64,000 nt of DNA, taken from positions 44,302,736-44,366,735 of the forward strand of contig OX246743.1 of the NCBI GenBank assembly GCA_945910005.1. Direction: 5' to 3'. The translations under genes and the position numbers were made by a program. Under the pieces are notes generated by a model. The model was not told the origin of the DNA and searched no databases. It saw only the letters and a program-made list of their open reading frames with translations. Each line of letters opens with the position of its first letter. The first letter of the stretch is position 1. Origin of the DNA: Isoperla grammatica. Lineage: Eukaryota; Arthropoda; Insecta; Plecoptera; Perlodidae. Shown here one piece after another: positions 46,949 through 59,127 of the stretch.

Positions 46949-49900
46949 TTATGTCACGACCCCTGTCTTCTGTGCACGCGGGTCAGCGGCGTTGCAAGTG
47001 TGAAGAAGTTTGACTTGTGTCTCGACGCTTCCCCTCTCCCCTCTCCACACCCCACACAACAATAATTATTTTATTCTTGTATTCGTCTAATCCTACCGTT
47101 TTCATCTATAGTTTCATTGGTGTATTTTGATACCTTGTTTCGTTTAACTAGGTGTTCATGTTTTCTTTTTGGCAATTTTTTTTACTTTGAAAATCATATT
47201 ATATTGCTTGGAAGTGGAATATATATTCACTGCCAATACTCAATATAATAGACATATCTATGTAGATATTAGACTAATGCGTTACTGTATGATTCGGGTA
47301 AAAAATTCCCAACAACAATATCATGATATTCAGTAACATCACAGACATTGTTGGCGCCCATACTCCCGTACATCCTGCAAATAGCGACCATCATCCTGCA
47401 CACTTTCATTGTTGTAGACATACAAATGAGCATGCTGCATGTTGCAAGCCAAGAATACAATGGTATACGGGCAAGTTTAGCAAGAAGTATCAATACAAAA
47501 AGTTAGAATAATATTTTTCAAAATGTAAACCATGTCTCCTAATCGGTATCAAACAGCGGCCGTGCACCCACTTGGTCGCAAAGCCTGTAAGTGGCCGTGA
47601 GTAGTGTAGTCTATGCATCCCTCAAGAGAGCCACCACATAGGGCTGACCGGCCGCCAATCCCACGCCAATGACGCAATTAGCGCTGATGATTAACGAGCC
47701 ACATGCGCGGTATTGTCGCACGCACGCCGCGTAAACACGCGCACGCGTTGGACGCACGCGTCACGCACGCGCGTGTAATGCGATAGTCCGTACAATGCGG
47801 TACGTGTGCCTGGGGTTAGTGCGCTCCTAAAGTGATTTATAGTTTCATTTAGAGGTAAATTAGTCTTAAAATAAATACATAAATAAAATCAATTTGTATT
47901 TATTGTCCATACCAGACCTTTCCAATAAGCTTGTAGCATAGATAACGGTTTGCAAGAATTTGATATTCCTTATCATATTGAAAACACTAATAATAATCTG
48001 ATAAAGCAACCATAATGTTAATTTAAAAAGTATTTTCTATTAAAATTACATTAAGTACTGGTATTATGAATTTCGGATAAGTATTTAGAATGTTACTAAC
48101 TTGTTTACCATTGGGAAGCCTGGTTCAATGTAGAAATCATATAAAAACCTACGGTTTATATAGGATTGCTAGTTCCATGAATAGTCTAAAAAATTGTTGG
48201 TAGGTTACAAATATGTATCCCAAGTTTATAATACCAAATACTGATATACTGAGCGTAACGTATACATACTCGTATAGATATAGAAATGTGACAAATCCCA
48301 AACAACCTATTGGTAAAAAAAAAACTATTTGTTTTATTGTCAAGTGTTTTTAACATGCTTTGCTACTAAATTACGATTAATTTCGTTAATGATATGTTTA
48401 CCTTATTTTCCTGCAAATACACCGACAAACATATCACATAGAACTGTACATAAGTATATACACATTCGCTTCAGTGGCCGCTAATAACATAGCCGCCCAG
48501 GGTTTCAGCCCACCAAATAAGCAGTCTACTTATGCATATTTAATCATCCATGCAGCTGCCATTATAGGTTCTAGCTACCCTGGCGGGGTCTATTACAAAC
48601 AGTGTTATTACCATAATTATTATTGCCATGCTTGATGGACGGGGGGGTTGTGGCTTGACTGTCATTTGTCTCCGGGGGTAGTTGCCCGTCTGCCCGTCTC
48701 CCGTGGGAAGCGCCACATGGCCGCTAGCTATGACGTCATGAGGGATATTGCACGGTATGACCACTTGCAAAAATTTGTTTCTAAGTGAAAATGTTTTCCT
48801 ACGCACATTTTCAATTTAAAATAAATGACCCGTCGAACCTCCTAATAGCGTAATTATAAAACTAGAAACTTCTGCAGACTTCCTACTGTTGTTTTCTGCA
48901 TTAACCAAAATGTACACAAATTAATACAGTGAATAAGATACATTTGAATTAAATTCGATAAGCCCTATAAGTTTCGATTGTCTAAACATTTGTCTCCACC
49001 CTTGGATTTGCAATTTACAAATTAAAATCGAACATTTAAAAATGCAGAGTAAAGAAAACCCTTTCTGCGAAGAATTAATCCACGTCAAACTCAAAATAAA
49101 ATCTGTTGTAGGTTGTAAAATTCACCCAACAAAACACAATACAAAACACATTTTTAAATCTACAAATTGTTCCCAACATGCATCAGGTTCATTATTTTCT
49201 CTAGTATGAGTTTCAAATCGTATTCTAATTGGAAACACCGTTATTGATATGACTTGAAGCCTCGCTCAAACCCACCGCACGAATAGAACTTCCTTGTGGC
49301 TTTCTGGACTCACCGCAACGAAGTGCGATAGTCGATAGTCCGTGGACCATAAGACAAATGTCAATATTTTCACACACAAAAACACCAACACGGATGTGAG
49401 AAATATTTAGCGCATGGACATCAAAAGTAGGCCTACCACCAAAACCAATACAAGTTCATCATAATAGTAATATCTGTCAATAATTTTTAAAACGTATAGC
49501 TATGATGGATTTGCCGTTAAAAATTCCAAACGTTAAAACGTAATTGTTGAATGAATTATATTTTCCTACTCATTAACCATTATTATCTTAATAACATGAC
49601 TCACATCACACATATACTACAATTCCTCACTCATATTAAGCAATGTTTGATCACAAAGAAAGAGCAAGAAATATACATCGATCTATTCAAGGGTATAACG
49701 TATAATACCATCTTCCAGCGTGTTATAAAGTAAGTAATAATAATTTTATCATGTATTTTCAACATCTTCGTAGAAAATGACTTCAAAGCAGAACGTGTAA
49801 ATGCGACGACCACAAATCACATTCATGAAAACACTAGAGTGGTTATTCTCCAGACTAAAGACTAAAGACCTGCGCGACATCTATATTAATGACTACGCGC

Positions 49901-50839
49901 ATTAGCCGCAATAAGTGTGCGGATACACATCGAGTAATAACGTCTCTGTCTCTCTTTGTCTCTCTCTGTCTCACCAAGAGTGTCTCAGAGTATTATTAGT
50001 CTGCTGCTAGGCTAATAGTCGCGATCTGGTAGAGTTAATGAGCTGAGACGAAGACCGACGCCAATATTCTGTCACGAGAAGTTAGGCCACACGGGAGAAG
50101 CCATGGGACACTCAGGAGAAGATAAAACACTGGCTGAAACACGCCCACTGCTCAAGAGAAGGTAAAACACCAAAGTATAACACATTCGTACTCATTTAAA
50201 GAAGAATTTCAATGAAAACGGAAATCAATCAATGAAAATCTTAAATACTGACAGATATTTAGAAGCCAAAGTACTCAAAAGACTAAAACAAACGTAAAAT
50301 AATAGCAAAACGTATAATAAAGTGAACAAACAAATAAAGCTTATTAATAATTAGCAGGATTTTGTAATAAATTAAAATAGTATTTTGAAATAAATATTTT
50401 CCTATACAAGTACAACACAAAACCAATCATACCCAAGTTAGGCAAGTGTATTTTCGAGTTCAAGCGCTCTCGTTCCTCTTAATTTTATTCGGAGGACTGA
50501 CTTGCAGATTAGAACACGAAGTCAAAAATATCTATATTCGGGTTCAGATTTCCTCAGCTTTGGGCTCGGATTCAAGAATGTTTCGGTTCCCTTCGGGTTC
50601 GGGTTCGATATCTTTCCTCAGCACTCGACTTCCTACTTCTCCACGCCTTCTAATGTTCGCCCTGCGACAGAGGTGTGTGATTGCGATTAGCCGAGGCGGG
50701 GACGCTGCCAAAGAGCTCGGCAGAGCGCGACCAAGAGCTTTGGACTCGTGTCACACACGACGTGGCTGGACCACACTAGAAGACATGACTGCATGGCCCT
50801 AGCCATGGTTCCATCCAAACGTAATGAATTTTGTATATT

Positions 50840-50910
50840 TTTGTTTTCGTAATCTGCAGACCCTGATAATAACTGTCTTGGGTATCTTTCCACAAATTCG
50901 ATTTTAAAGG
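50840..50910 (+). repeat. Short dispersed repeat, copy 2
   Basis: TTTTCGTAATCTGCAGACCC, TTGGGTATCTTTCCACAA and TTCGATTTTAAA match 31058-31122 in the same orientation. Confidence 0.6.
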
Positions 50911-51046
50911 ATATTTGTTGCCACACAAGAAATACTTAGACCATGGGCCCTAGCAGTGTCGGATGTCAAGACACGTTTCATTCATAGGAGTATAACAGGG
51001 GGCAAAATGGTGACTCACTTTAGAAAGAAAACAATATCTTATTTAA

Positions 51047-51178
51047 GGGCTGGGCCACACAGATTTTTAAGACATACAATTTAAGGTTTAACGCGTAGTC
51101 GTAAAGTTGGATCATAGGAAACACGTACTGGCGTTCACACAAAGTGCATTATGTCTTAAAAATCTGTGTGAACCAGCC
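51047..51178. mobile_element. 132-bp MITE flanked by TTAA
   Basis: The left end GGGCTGGGCCACACAGATTT and the reverse complement of the right end GGCTGGTTCACACAGATTT share a long inverted repeat continuing through TTAAGACATA. TTAA flanks it at 51043-51046 and 51179-51182, which suggests piggyBac-type cross-mobilisation, although the termini do not start with CCC as in most piggyBac elements. Confidence 0.7.
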
Positions 51179-51560
51179 TTAATATTCCCAAAGTGCGAAA
51201 ACTCGTTAATTTGGTCAATAAAGAATTAGAAACTACATTCATGATTGAAAATTTCTTAAAATTGTTCCACCACAAATTATATGTGAGTGTATAATAAATA
51301 ATTATTTTAAATTTAACTATCACCAGCAACATAAATAAATTAAAAAAAAAAAATACAAATCTAGACTAAAATACTTTACAATCAAATTGCAAGAATTAGA
51401 TAATGAATTAAACGGTTAAAATTGGGCGTGAACTTTTAAGAGATAATTCAAATTCGTTAATTATAATATTATTTATTGTGCGAAATCGTTCACTGAAATA
51501 AATAATACTATACAAATATTGAAAGAAGTTGGTTGAAACGCGATTAAAGCGATTATATAT

Positions 51561-51640
51561 ATTACACCGCACAACTGGTTGGCGTTGGCAAATGTGTTTG
51601 GAGACACATTTGCCAACGCCAACCAGTTGTGCGGTGTAAT
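51561..51640. repeat. Perfect 37-bp inverted repeat (hairpin)
   Basis: Arm 51561-51597 (ATTACACCGCACAACTGG onward) and arm 51604-51640 are exact reverse complements with the 6-base loop TTGGAG. It lies immediately before the degenerate ~180-bp array. It is not a terminator in this context. Confidence 0.95.
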
Positions 51641-51659
51641 TATCTGTTTCAGCCGTGTA

Positions 51660-52455
51660 ATGAGTAATGATACACAGACAGCCCCTGAAACTTACGTAAT
51701 TATCTCAGAATCTGTGGTATGTCACGCAGGTATGTTTATATATGCTGAAACTAGATGTAATTGAGATTATTTAGAGGGAATCAAGTTAAGTAAACATACT
51801 CGTATTCTCTTAAAAATCGAAACATTGTGTGACATTACGTAATTTTGGAATGACACACCTGAAACTTGCGTTATTATCTCAATATCTGTGGTATGTCACG
51901 CAGGTATGTTTATATACTCGGAAAGAAGATGTAATTGAGATTAATTAGAGGGAATCAAGTTAAGTGAACATACTCGTATTCTCTTAAAAATCGATACTAT
52001 TGTGTGACATTACGTAATTTTCGAATGACACACAGACAGCCTCTGAAACTTACGTAATTATCTCAAAATCTGTGGTATGTCACAAAGGTATGTTTATATA
52101 TGCTGAAACTAGATGTTATTGAAACCAATTAGAGAGAATCAAGTTATCTAAACATATTCGTTTTCTCTTAAAAATCGATACTTTGTGTGACATAACGTAA
52201 TTTTCGATGACACATAGACATCCCCTGAAACTTACGTAATTTTCTCAAAATCTGTGGTATGACACGCAGGTATGTTTACATACTCTGAAAGAAGATGTTA
52301 TTGAAAATAATTAGAGAGAATCAAGTTATGTAAACATATTCGTTTTCTCTTAAAAATCGATACTTTGTGTGACATTTCGTAATTTTCGAATGACACACGG
52401 ACTGGCCCTGAAACTTACATAACTATTTCAAAATCTGTGGAATGTCAGGCTGGTA
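51660..52455. repeat. Degenerate tandem array, about 180 bp per unit
   Basis: CTGAAACTTACGTAAT (or close) recurs at 51685, 51859, 52043, 52225 and 52408, spacing 174-184. Each unit also has ATCTGTGGTATGTCACGCAG, GGTATGTTTATATA, ATTCTCTTAAAAATCGA and TGTGACATTACGTAATTTT. About four full units, 80-90% alike by eye. Confidence 0.9.
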
Positions 52456-53138
52456 TTTCGACTGTGATACGAAGTAGCACCTCGGCACCTCCACCAAAAG
52501 GCTTCATAATGACATAACTTCCCCCCCCCCCACACAGTCCACCAGTCTCCTAATCCTGAAACATAATATGACGGCAGATCTCTTTTTTGCTCATATTTGA
52601 ATTAATTGTGTTTTAGCCGTGTGCTTAGTTTTGTGTTGCTTTTCGTTTTTAATAAGAATTTATAGCATTAAAAGTCCAAATTTTGTGACTATCTCCTTTG
52701 AAGCCTATTTTTGTTTGGAAAGAATATAGCCAATCTTAATTTTATCTCAACGTAATTTATTCTATAGACCACGAAATGTTTTTAAACTAACAAGAACTTC
52801 AGTAGTTACGAAAAATCTGTAAATGCGTAACTTCTCAATGTGTCATTTGGAAGAGACATTTTGCAAGTTTGCCGCCTTCTGACTCGTGTTGCCAACGTTT
52901 TATTCGCACTTTGACTAGACACGATTTCTGAAAATAACCGCCAGAGATGTTCCTGCAAACAAGTGCGTTAAATGTTGATTAAAAGCTGATTATAATATGT
53001 TTCTTTTAGTCTTTCGAGTACTTTGGCCACGAAATATCATCAGTATTTAAGATTTCCATTGACCTACCCGCAATAAGGTGAATGACCTATAACAACATCA
53101 GTAATAACAAACATAAAAAAGCGATAATAATAACGATA

Positions 53139-53185
53139 ACTGAAAATCAGTCTTGTTACTGAGTGGGTATAGACTCTACACATGC
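53139..53185 (+). repeat. SINE family B tail
   Basis: ACTGAAAATCAGTCTTGTTA then ACTGAGTGGGTATAGACT. The head is absent. Confidence 0.55.
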
Positions 53186-53504
53186 TTTTGGTTTTTAAAT
53201 TAATTTAATTTAATAAAAGTGACAATAAACTCTCAATTTTTATTTGTGTGAATGAAACAGAGTGAAATCACATAAAAAAAACACGCGATACAACAAACGC
53301 ACAAAAACTGTTGTACGAGAAAAGGTCTCATTGAATTACGTCATAATTAAGCCGCATCTTAATAGAGCGCGATGACAGTTATTAATAGGCCGCCTCATGA
53401 CTAATACAGACACACATGTGTGTGTGTGTGATATAGTTGTAGAGGTGTGAAGCGCGCGGTCTCATCTTTGAGTCAGCGTGTTGGACCCATTTTACGACTC
53501 ATTG

Positions 53505-53718
53505 GTAGTCAGAGCGTGGAGATACTTGCTGGCGTGAGACAGACAGAGAGGGAAGATGTACCGGTACAGTCGGCTCCATAATGCGTTACCCTCACACCCT
53601 CTTATCAGTGGGGGGCACAGTGGTGTAGTCAGAGCGTGGAGATACTTGCTGGCGTGAGACAGACAGAGAGGGAAGATGTACCGGTACAGTCGGCTCCATA
53701 ATGCGTTACCCTCACACC
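53505..53718. repeat. Perfect 94-bp direct duplication
   Basis: GTAGTCAGAGCGTGGAGATA through GCGTTACCCTCACACC at 53505-53598 is repeated without difference at 53625-53718, separated by 26 bases including a G run. The 90-codon minus frame across it is just this duplication read twice. Confidence 0.95.
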
Positions 53719-53825
53719 TCTCGGTACAGCACAACCTACGGTGTTTGGTATACAGCACTAACAACGCACTTTTTAATTTTATAACAGTGTTTGTTTGTGT
53801 TTTATAGTGATTGTCAAAAAACAGA

Positions 53826-54117
53826 AATAGACTAGATGCATTCTGGTGGCAAGAAAATAAACTTCTATTAGGAGTGGTTCAGCTGTCAATTTTTATTGTT
53901 GTTTTATTGTTGTTATTCATCAATGGCGCTGAAAGGAGGTTGCTTAGCAGCGCTATCTATGTTAAGAGGACCCAAAACTAACATAGATAGCGCTGCTAAG
54001 CAACCTCCTTTCAGCGCCATTGATGAATAACAACAATAAAACAACAATAAAAATTGACAGCTGAACCACTCCTAATAGAAGTTTATTTTCTTGCCACCAG
54101 AACGCATCTAGTCTATT
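53826..54117. mobile_element. Fold-back element with 139-bp arms
   Basis: Arms 53826-53964 and 53979-54117 are the same length without indels and differ at one position that I can see (GATGCATTC against GATGCGTTC). The loop is 14 bases. The right end continues outward as TTTGAGTGCTCTAT, which also bounds the second copy at 63925-64000, so the true element probably extends to about 54130 and its left outermost bases have decayed. It has no reading frame. Confidence 0.92.
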
Positions 54118-54596
54118 TTGAGTGCTCTATAATACAACGCAAACGTTATCACTTGTTATCATTTAGTATAGTATTTATTATTTAATACTAATCTTAGTCA
54201 TGCATATCTGGCCACGCATATTCCTGTGTGCGTTTCATAATAATGTTCTTTTATTTTAGCTGCATTAGCTACTTCATTACATCATTTACCAATATTAACA
54301 ACATGGACAATAAGCATACATTTCACACATTTATCTCCTCATTTATACATTTCTATCGAAGCATGTATTTAATTGACGACATTAAAAGTGAAGTGAACTA
54401 TACAAAACATTTAGTACGGTAGTTAAATACCATCAATGATTGATAGATCGCCATAAAACCTTACAACGTTGGCAATGCATTGAGATACCAGTCGTCTTAA
54501 ATAACCCACAAGTCTATTGGAACTGGTATGTTGTAACTGACTCTAAAGTCTAAACGAGGCCCATCCCCTACACTTCAAAGTGTGCATCCACAGCAG

Positions 54597-54645
54597 AGAG
54601 AGAGAGAGAAAGAGAGAGAGAGACAGAAGAGAGAGAGAGAGACAC
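54597..54645. repeat. (AG)n-rich microsatellite
   Basis: AG repeats interrupted by AAAG and ACAGA. Confidence 0.9.
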
Positions 54646-55184
54646 ATCTTTGTCGGAACCCGAAGCGGCTTCTTTAGCAGCTGTAAAATCTGTCAACGCG
54701 ACAAATTGCTAATTTATAATTAGTACCGACTAACAACGCCAAGAAGCAATTTGAAGATGTGCGCCAGAGACGGCGGAGGGAGACATCAGGCAGGCAGGCA
54801 ATGCGATGCATGCGTAATGAGCGGGCGAAGTAGCACACTGGCAGTGTCATCATACCCTTCATGACCAATTACGATTGCTAAACGATAACGATACAACATA
54901 GAGAGCTTTTTAATTAAGATCTCAAACATAAGTTAGGAACACATTCTTCTTACTGTGTTTCGTTGTGTATGGGGGGGTGGGGAACGCTTTATGACCTCCA
55001 AGTTTGTTATAGAATGTAAATCATATTCCGTTGTAAGACTGATTTATAAAGACTGACAATAGTTACAATACAAGTATAGATAATATTATTTATACCCTTG
55101 GAAAGTGGAAACCAATAATAAAAATATCGAAGAAAATCATGGTAGAATATGATATACAAAGTACATTATGGTCCGTATTCATAG

Positions 55185-55275
55185 TCAATTCAATTCAATT
55201 TATTGGGATTTTCCTGCTGGAAAGTTTTCCTGTTGGTCAATATAAGAAATACACACACAAATGTAAAAATAAGAA
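55185..55275 (-). mobile_element. Probable LINE 3' end, minus orientation
   Basis: The minus strand ends CCAATAAATTGAATTGAATTG (written here in part), preceded by AACTTTCCAGCAGGAAAATC. AATAAATTGAATTGAA endings are common in CR1/Jockey-type LINEs. No reverse-transcriptase frame adjoins it. Confidence 0.4.
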
Positions 55276-57057
55276 AAGTAAACAACACCCAAAATGACAA
55301 ATAAACACATTATTAAAATTAATAATGATCTGCCTTCTTCAGGGGCTTCCTACTCGATACCTCACGCCCAAGGAAGGCAAAACGGTCGCGTTTACTTTAC
55401 ACTAAGGTGCACTATAGTGTATTTATTAGTCAGAGCGTGTCATTTAAATATTCCCGTCCATGCAAGTGCCCCTACATCTATCATGTTGTCTTCTCATATG
55501 AAACATATTGAAGACCCACGTCAAACAATTATTTGATACTGGTATAATCACATTTCCTCAAATCACATTATCTCAAATATGTGAATTAAACGCTATATTT
55601 CGACCTGACACTTTCATATATGGGAAAAATCAGTTTAAGAGGAAAGTTTATGTGATGTCAATTATATCCCCGCGCGGTGACGGACCACTGAAGCTCACTG
55701 ACAAATTGACGTCAAAGTGCTTAGCCAGAAAGACATGCCTGCTAATCGCACACGGTTTGCATTTTAAGAGCGATGTTTCAAATCCGATATTTTCAATCAG
55801 AACAATTTGTGATAACGGTTTATTTGATAATCTCGTTTCTATGGTCTTCATAACGCGCGAAAAACGAACAAAGTAAATTGCGTTTGAATTCTTCATTAAA
55901 CAGATTTTACGCGTTCCATAAAAATGTCATTCCACCACTTATATTGCAAATTGACACTTTTGTTGTGTACTTCGAAAGACATTTTGAAAGCATTTGCATT
56001 TTAGTGTGTTATGTGAAAACATTCAATTGTTTCACACTTTCACAAGAACAAAATTTGAACAGAAATAAAAGGTGAGGTTTATTTCGTTTCATATGTTTAA
56101 CAAACACGCTGACAAAGGTATATATGGAAGTAATGTTTTGCCAAACCATTTGAAAACATGTCTCGCCCGGTAGAATTATGCCCAGGGTGACTCTGCAATC
56201 GTACGAGGCGACTAAATGAGGTCCTCTCCTTTCCCTTTCCTCCCTTGAATTCTATACTCGTTACCCTCTCCTCCAATCAACTCCCGACGTCTTATGACCT
56301 ATCGAGTACGTCATTAAATACAAAATTACCATTTTATTAATAGACCTGCTTGTCTTATTTACATGCATGGGCTACCAAACAACTCCACAGCTTCCAAAGA
56401 CTCTAACTACAGAGATAACTCAAACAAGTACGCAGCTTCCAAAGACTCTAGCTGCAGAGATAACTCAATCTCAGCGCGCAACCATCCAATATACCAAGAT
56501 GTTCCAGCCGAGTGGTTCTCAACCAAGCAACACTCTCGATGGCCGACGCGACAAATCAGCCGTCTACGTCATCGCGTGGCCTAATTTACAAGTGGGCGTG
56601 TCGGAATGTGACGTCAGATGTCGCGGCGCTAATTATTTACTACTACGGCGACACTAACGAGGCAATCACAGAGATATGCGGCGCGCTCGGCTCCACCTAG
56701 AGACGTAATTAACGGTTGATTAGCGTGAAGTCGTTCGTTAACTCGATGTGACGGGAATAGGATGATCGCGATCTCAATACGAGAGAGCGACCGCAGATAA
56801 TAGAGGAATACCCCCCTTGTCTTAGGAATAAGTAAACGGTGACTTTGGAGCCGTCCTAGCAACGAGGCACTCAATAAATACAAAGTTGTTCTGAATCGGC
56901 CTTGTTGATTCTGACATTTGTCCGCAGGTGTTCGCACTGTCCAATCACTGATTCATATGTTTCGTATTTGAAATATCGATCTTTGATTGGTTATCGCTCA
57001 CTCGTCGATGGTGTTCGGAGCCTACAGGGTTGGTTTAGACGCTTTAAATTAAAGTCC

Positions 57058-57125
57058 CCCACTGCAAATCAGTTTCGTTACTGAGTGGGTAGACTCTAAA
57101 TGTGAATTTAATTATTTATTTATTT
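57058..57125 (+). repeat. SINE family B tail
   Basis: CCCACTGCAAATCAGTTTCG, ACTGAGTGGGTAGACTCTAA and a TTATTTATTTA end. Confidence 0.55.
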
Positions 57126-57536
57126 AGATAAGTTTACTACGGTTTCATGTTGTTTATTATTCTATAATATATTAGAACAGGATCAAATGTCTGAGCACAA
57201 AACAATCATTTCAATGACTTGGAACGAATGGTTTCACATATCGACATCATGGGCCCTCCCAAGAAAATTGAAAACTTTGAAACTAAAGATATATATAATT
57301 ATTTACTTCTGAAGTTTTTAAATTAAGTTTCAGTTGTGTTTGGATGATAAGTACATGCGACTTTTAGTAACCCAAGCAGCCAACCAAAACCGCTCCTACC
57401 GATATCCCCGCTGAAAATCAGTTCCTGTAAAACTACGTCGCCAATTTGTTGTACATCATCTTAATACAAAATTAGCTGAAAATAGTGAAAGTAAAACAGG
57501 TACAGAAGTTCAAAGATAAATGCAAAAGTTGTTAGT

Positions 57537-58432
57537 ATTCGTTGGAGGTGCCGGGTCGTTTGTTTTATGTAAGTTGTAAGTATTCGGTCATTTGGTGGAG
57601 GTGCCGGGTCGTTTGTTTTATGTAAGTTGTAAGTATTCGGTCATTTGGTAGAGGTGCCGGGTCGTTTGTTTTATGTAAGTTGTAAGTATTCGGTCATTTG
57701 GTGGAGGTGCCGGGTCGTTTGTTTTATGTAAGTTGTAAGTATTCGGTCATTTGGTAGAGGTGCCGGGTCGTTTGTTTTATGTAAGTTGTAAGTATTCGGT
57801 CATTTGGTAGAGGTGCCGGGTCGTTTGTTTTATGTGTAAGTTGTAAGTATTCGGTCATTTGGTGGAGGTACCGGGTCGTTTGTTATATGTGTAAGTTGTA
57901 AGTATTCGGTCATTTGGTGGAAGTGCCGGGTCGTTTGTTATATGTGTAAGTTGTAAGTATTCGGTCATTTGGTGGAAGTGCCGGGTCGTTTGTTTTATGT
58001 AAGTTGTAAGTATTCGGTCATTTGGTGGAAGTGCCGGGTCGTTTGTTTTATGTAAGTTGTAAGTATTCGGTCATTTGGTAGAGGTGCCGGGTCGTTTGTT
58101 TTATGTGTAAGTTGTAAGTATTCGGTCATTTGGTAGAGGTGCCGGGTCGTTTGTTTTATGTGTAAGTTGTAAGTATTCGGTCATTTGGTGGAGGTACCGG
58201 GTCGTTTGTTATATGTGTAAGTTGTAAGTATTCGGTCATTTGGTGGAAGTGCCGGGTCGTTTGTTATATGTGTAAGTTGTAAGTATTCGGTCATTTGGTG
58301 GAAGTGCCGGGTCGTTTGTTATGTGTAAGTTGTAAGTATTCGGTCATTTGGTGGAAGTGCCGGGTCGTTTGTTATGTGTAAGTTGTAAGTATTCGGTCAT
58401 TTGGTGGGGGAGCCGGGTCGTTTTTTTTTATG
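57537..58432. repeat. 53/55-bp tandem array, 17 units
   Basis: GCCGGGTCGTTTG (ACCGGG in two units) recurs 17 times with spacings of 53 or 55 bases. The two lengths come from TTATGTAAG against TATGTGTAAG. Units also alternate GGTGGAGG, GGTAGAGG and GGTGGAAG. A block of about four units from 57800-58000 is repeated at 58130-58330, indicating a larger duplication. The array ends about 700 bases before the eh1-motif exon. Confidence 0.96.
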
Positions 58433-59127
58433 TTTTTCAACTTTTCGTTGGACCATGTTTGGATGTCCGCGACCTCCTCACGCCAAAATAACACTTTCAA
58501 CGTCCGCGTTGAACGTTTCCACATCGAGCCGCATGTTTTCTGCCCGGCTAGTATCTCACACTGTTTGTAATCTGCGACTAAGTGCCGACTAATTGTGTGT
58601 TCTGACTTGCCTACACTTCAACAATCCCACGGCAACAACGACCCACGTCCCCCCTTGCAAGCCCCTCACATACGCCTCTCTTGCACGCACGCCCCGCTGA
58701 CAAATGAATGGAGCGTGGTTTTGCTCGCGGTTGGCTGATTCCTGCGCCAATGGGAGACGAGATAGGGGGCGTACCAACGCGAGGTAACGCCCACACAGAT
58801 AATCTGTGATACAGATGTATTGGATGAGGGATTAGTGTCTTGTGATGCCTGCCGGTGTTAACATCGGGACATTAGTTCAACACTGCGATTACTCTTAATC
58901 GTTCGGGGAGTTGAGAACCACGTGTGCGAACAATGACGTAACGGTGACTCTAAGTGTCTTTGTGTAAACAAACAGTGGTACGAGACAATTGATAATATGT
59001 TTCAAAACTGGTCGAAAATTGTTTTTCGAAAATAATTTTGATTTTTTTTTTTATAAAAAAAAAACATTTTCGTGCTCGATGTGTGGCGACACTAGAAAGT
59101 GATGCTCGCGTGAAACCCACCGCCGAC
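58433..59127 (+). promoter_or_regulatory. 5' flank of the eh1-motif gene
   Basis: The segment is CpG-richer at 58450-58800 and includes TGACGTAAC at about 58933. No TATA/initiator pair at proper spacing was recognised. The frame of the exon stays open upstream to 59038, passing through a T run and A run that are unlikely to be coding. Confidence 0.35.

Larger units (their letters stand above)
40728..59127. other. Gene-poor stretch between DCTN6 and the eh1-motif exon
   Basis: After the DCTN6 3' UTR no exon can be recognised. Poly-G or poly-C tracts occur at about 42517-42529, 42908-42922 and 46926-46948. The ends of two more probable LINEs, one CpG-rich patch (47700-47790, CACGCACG-rich) and several inverted or tandem repeats are listed separately. 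Segments 47800-49500 and 52460-53130 show nothing beyond AT-rich unique sequence. Confidence 0.45.

Noticed and set aside
47700..47790. CpG-rich ACGCACGCG stretch as a CpG-island promoter
   Set aside because: It is mostly a low-complexity CACGCG repeat, with no adjoining TATA, initiator or splice donor.
55508..55876. 122-codon plus-strand frame
   Set aside because: No recognisable motif, and the opposite strand has an overlapping frame of 82 codons. Chance is adequate explanation in sequence of this length.
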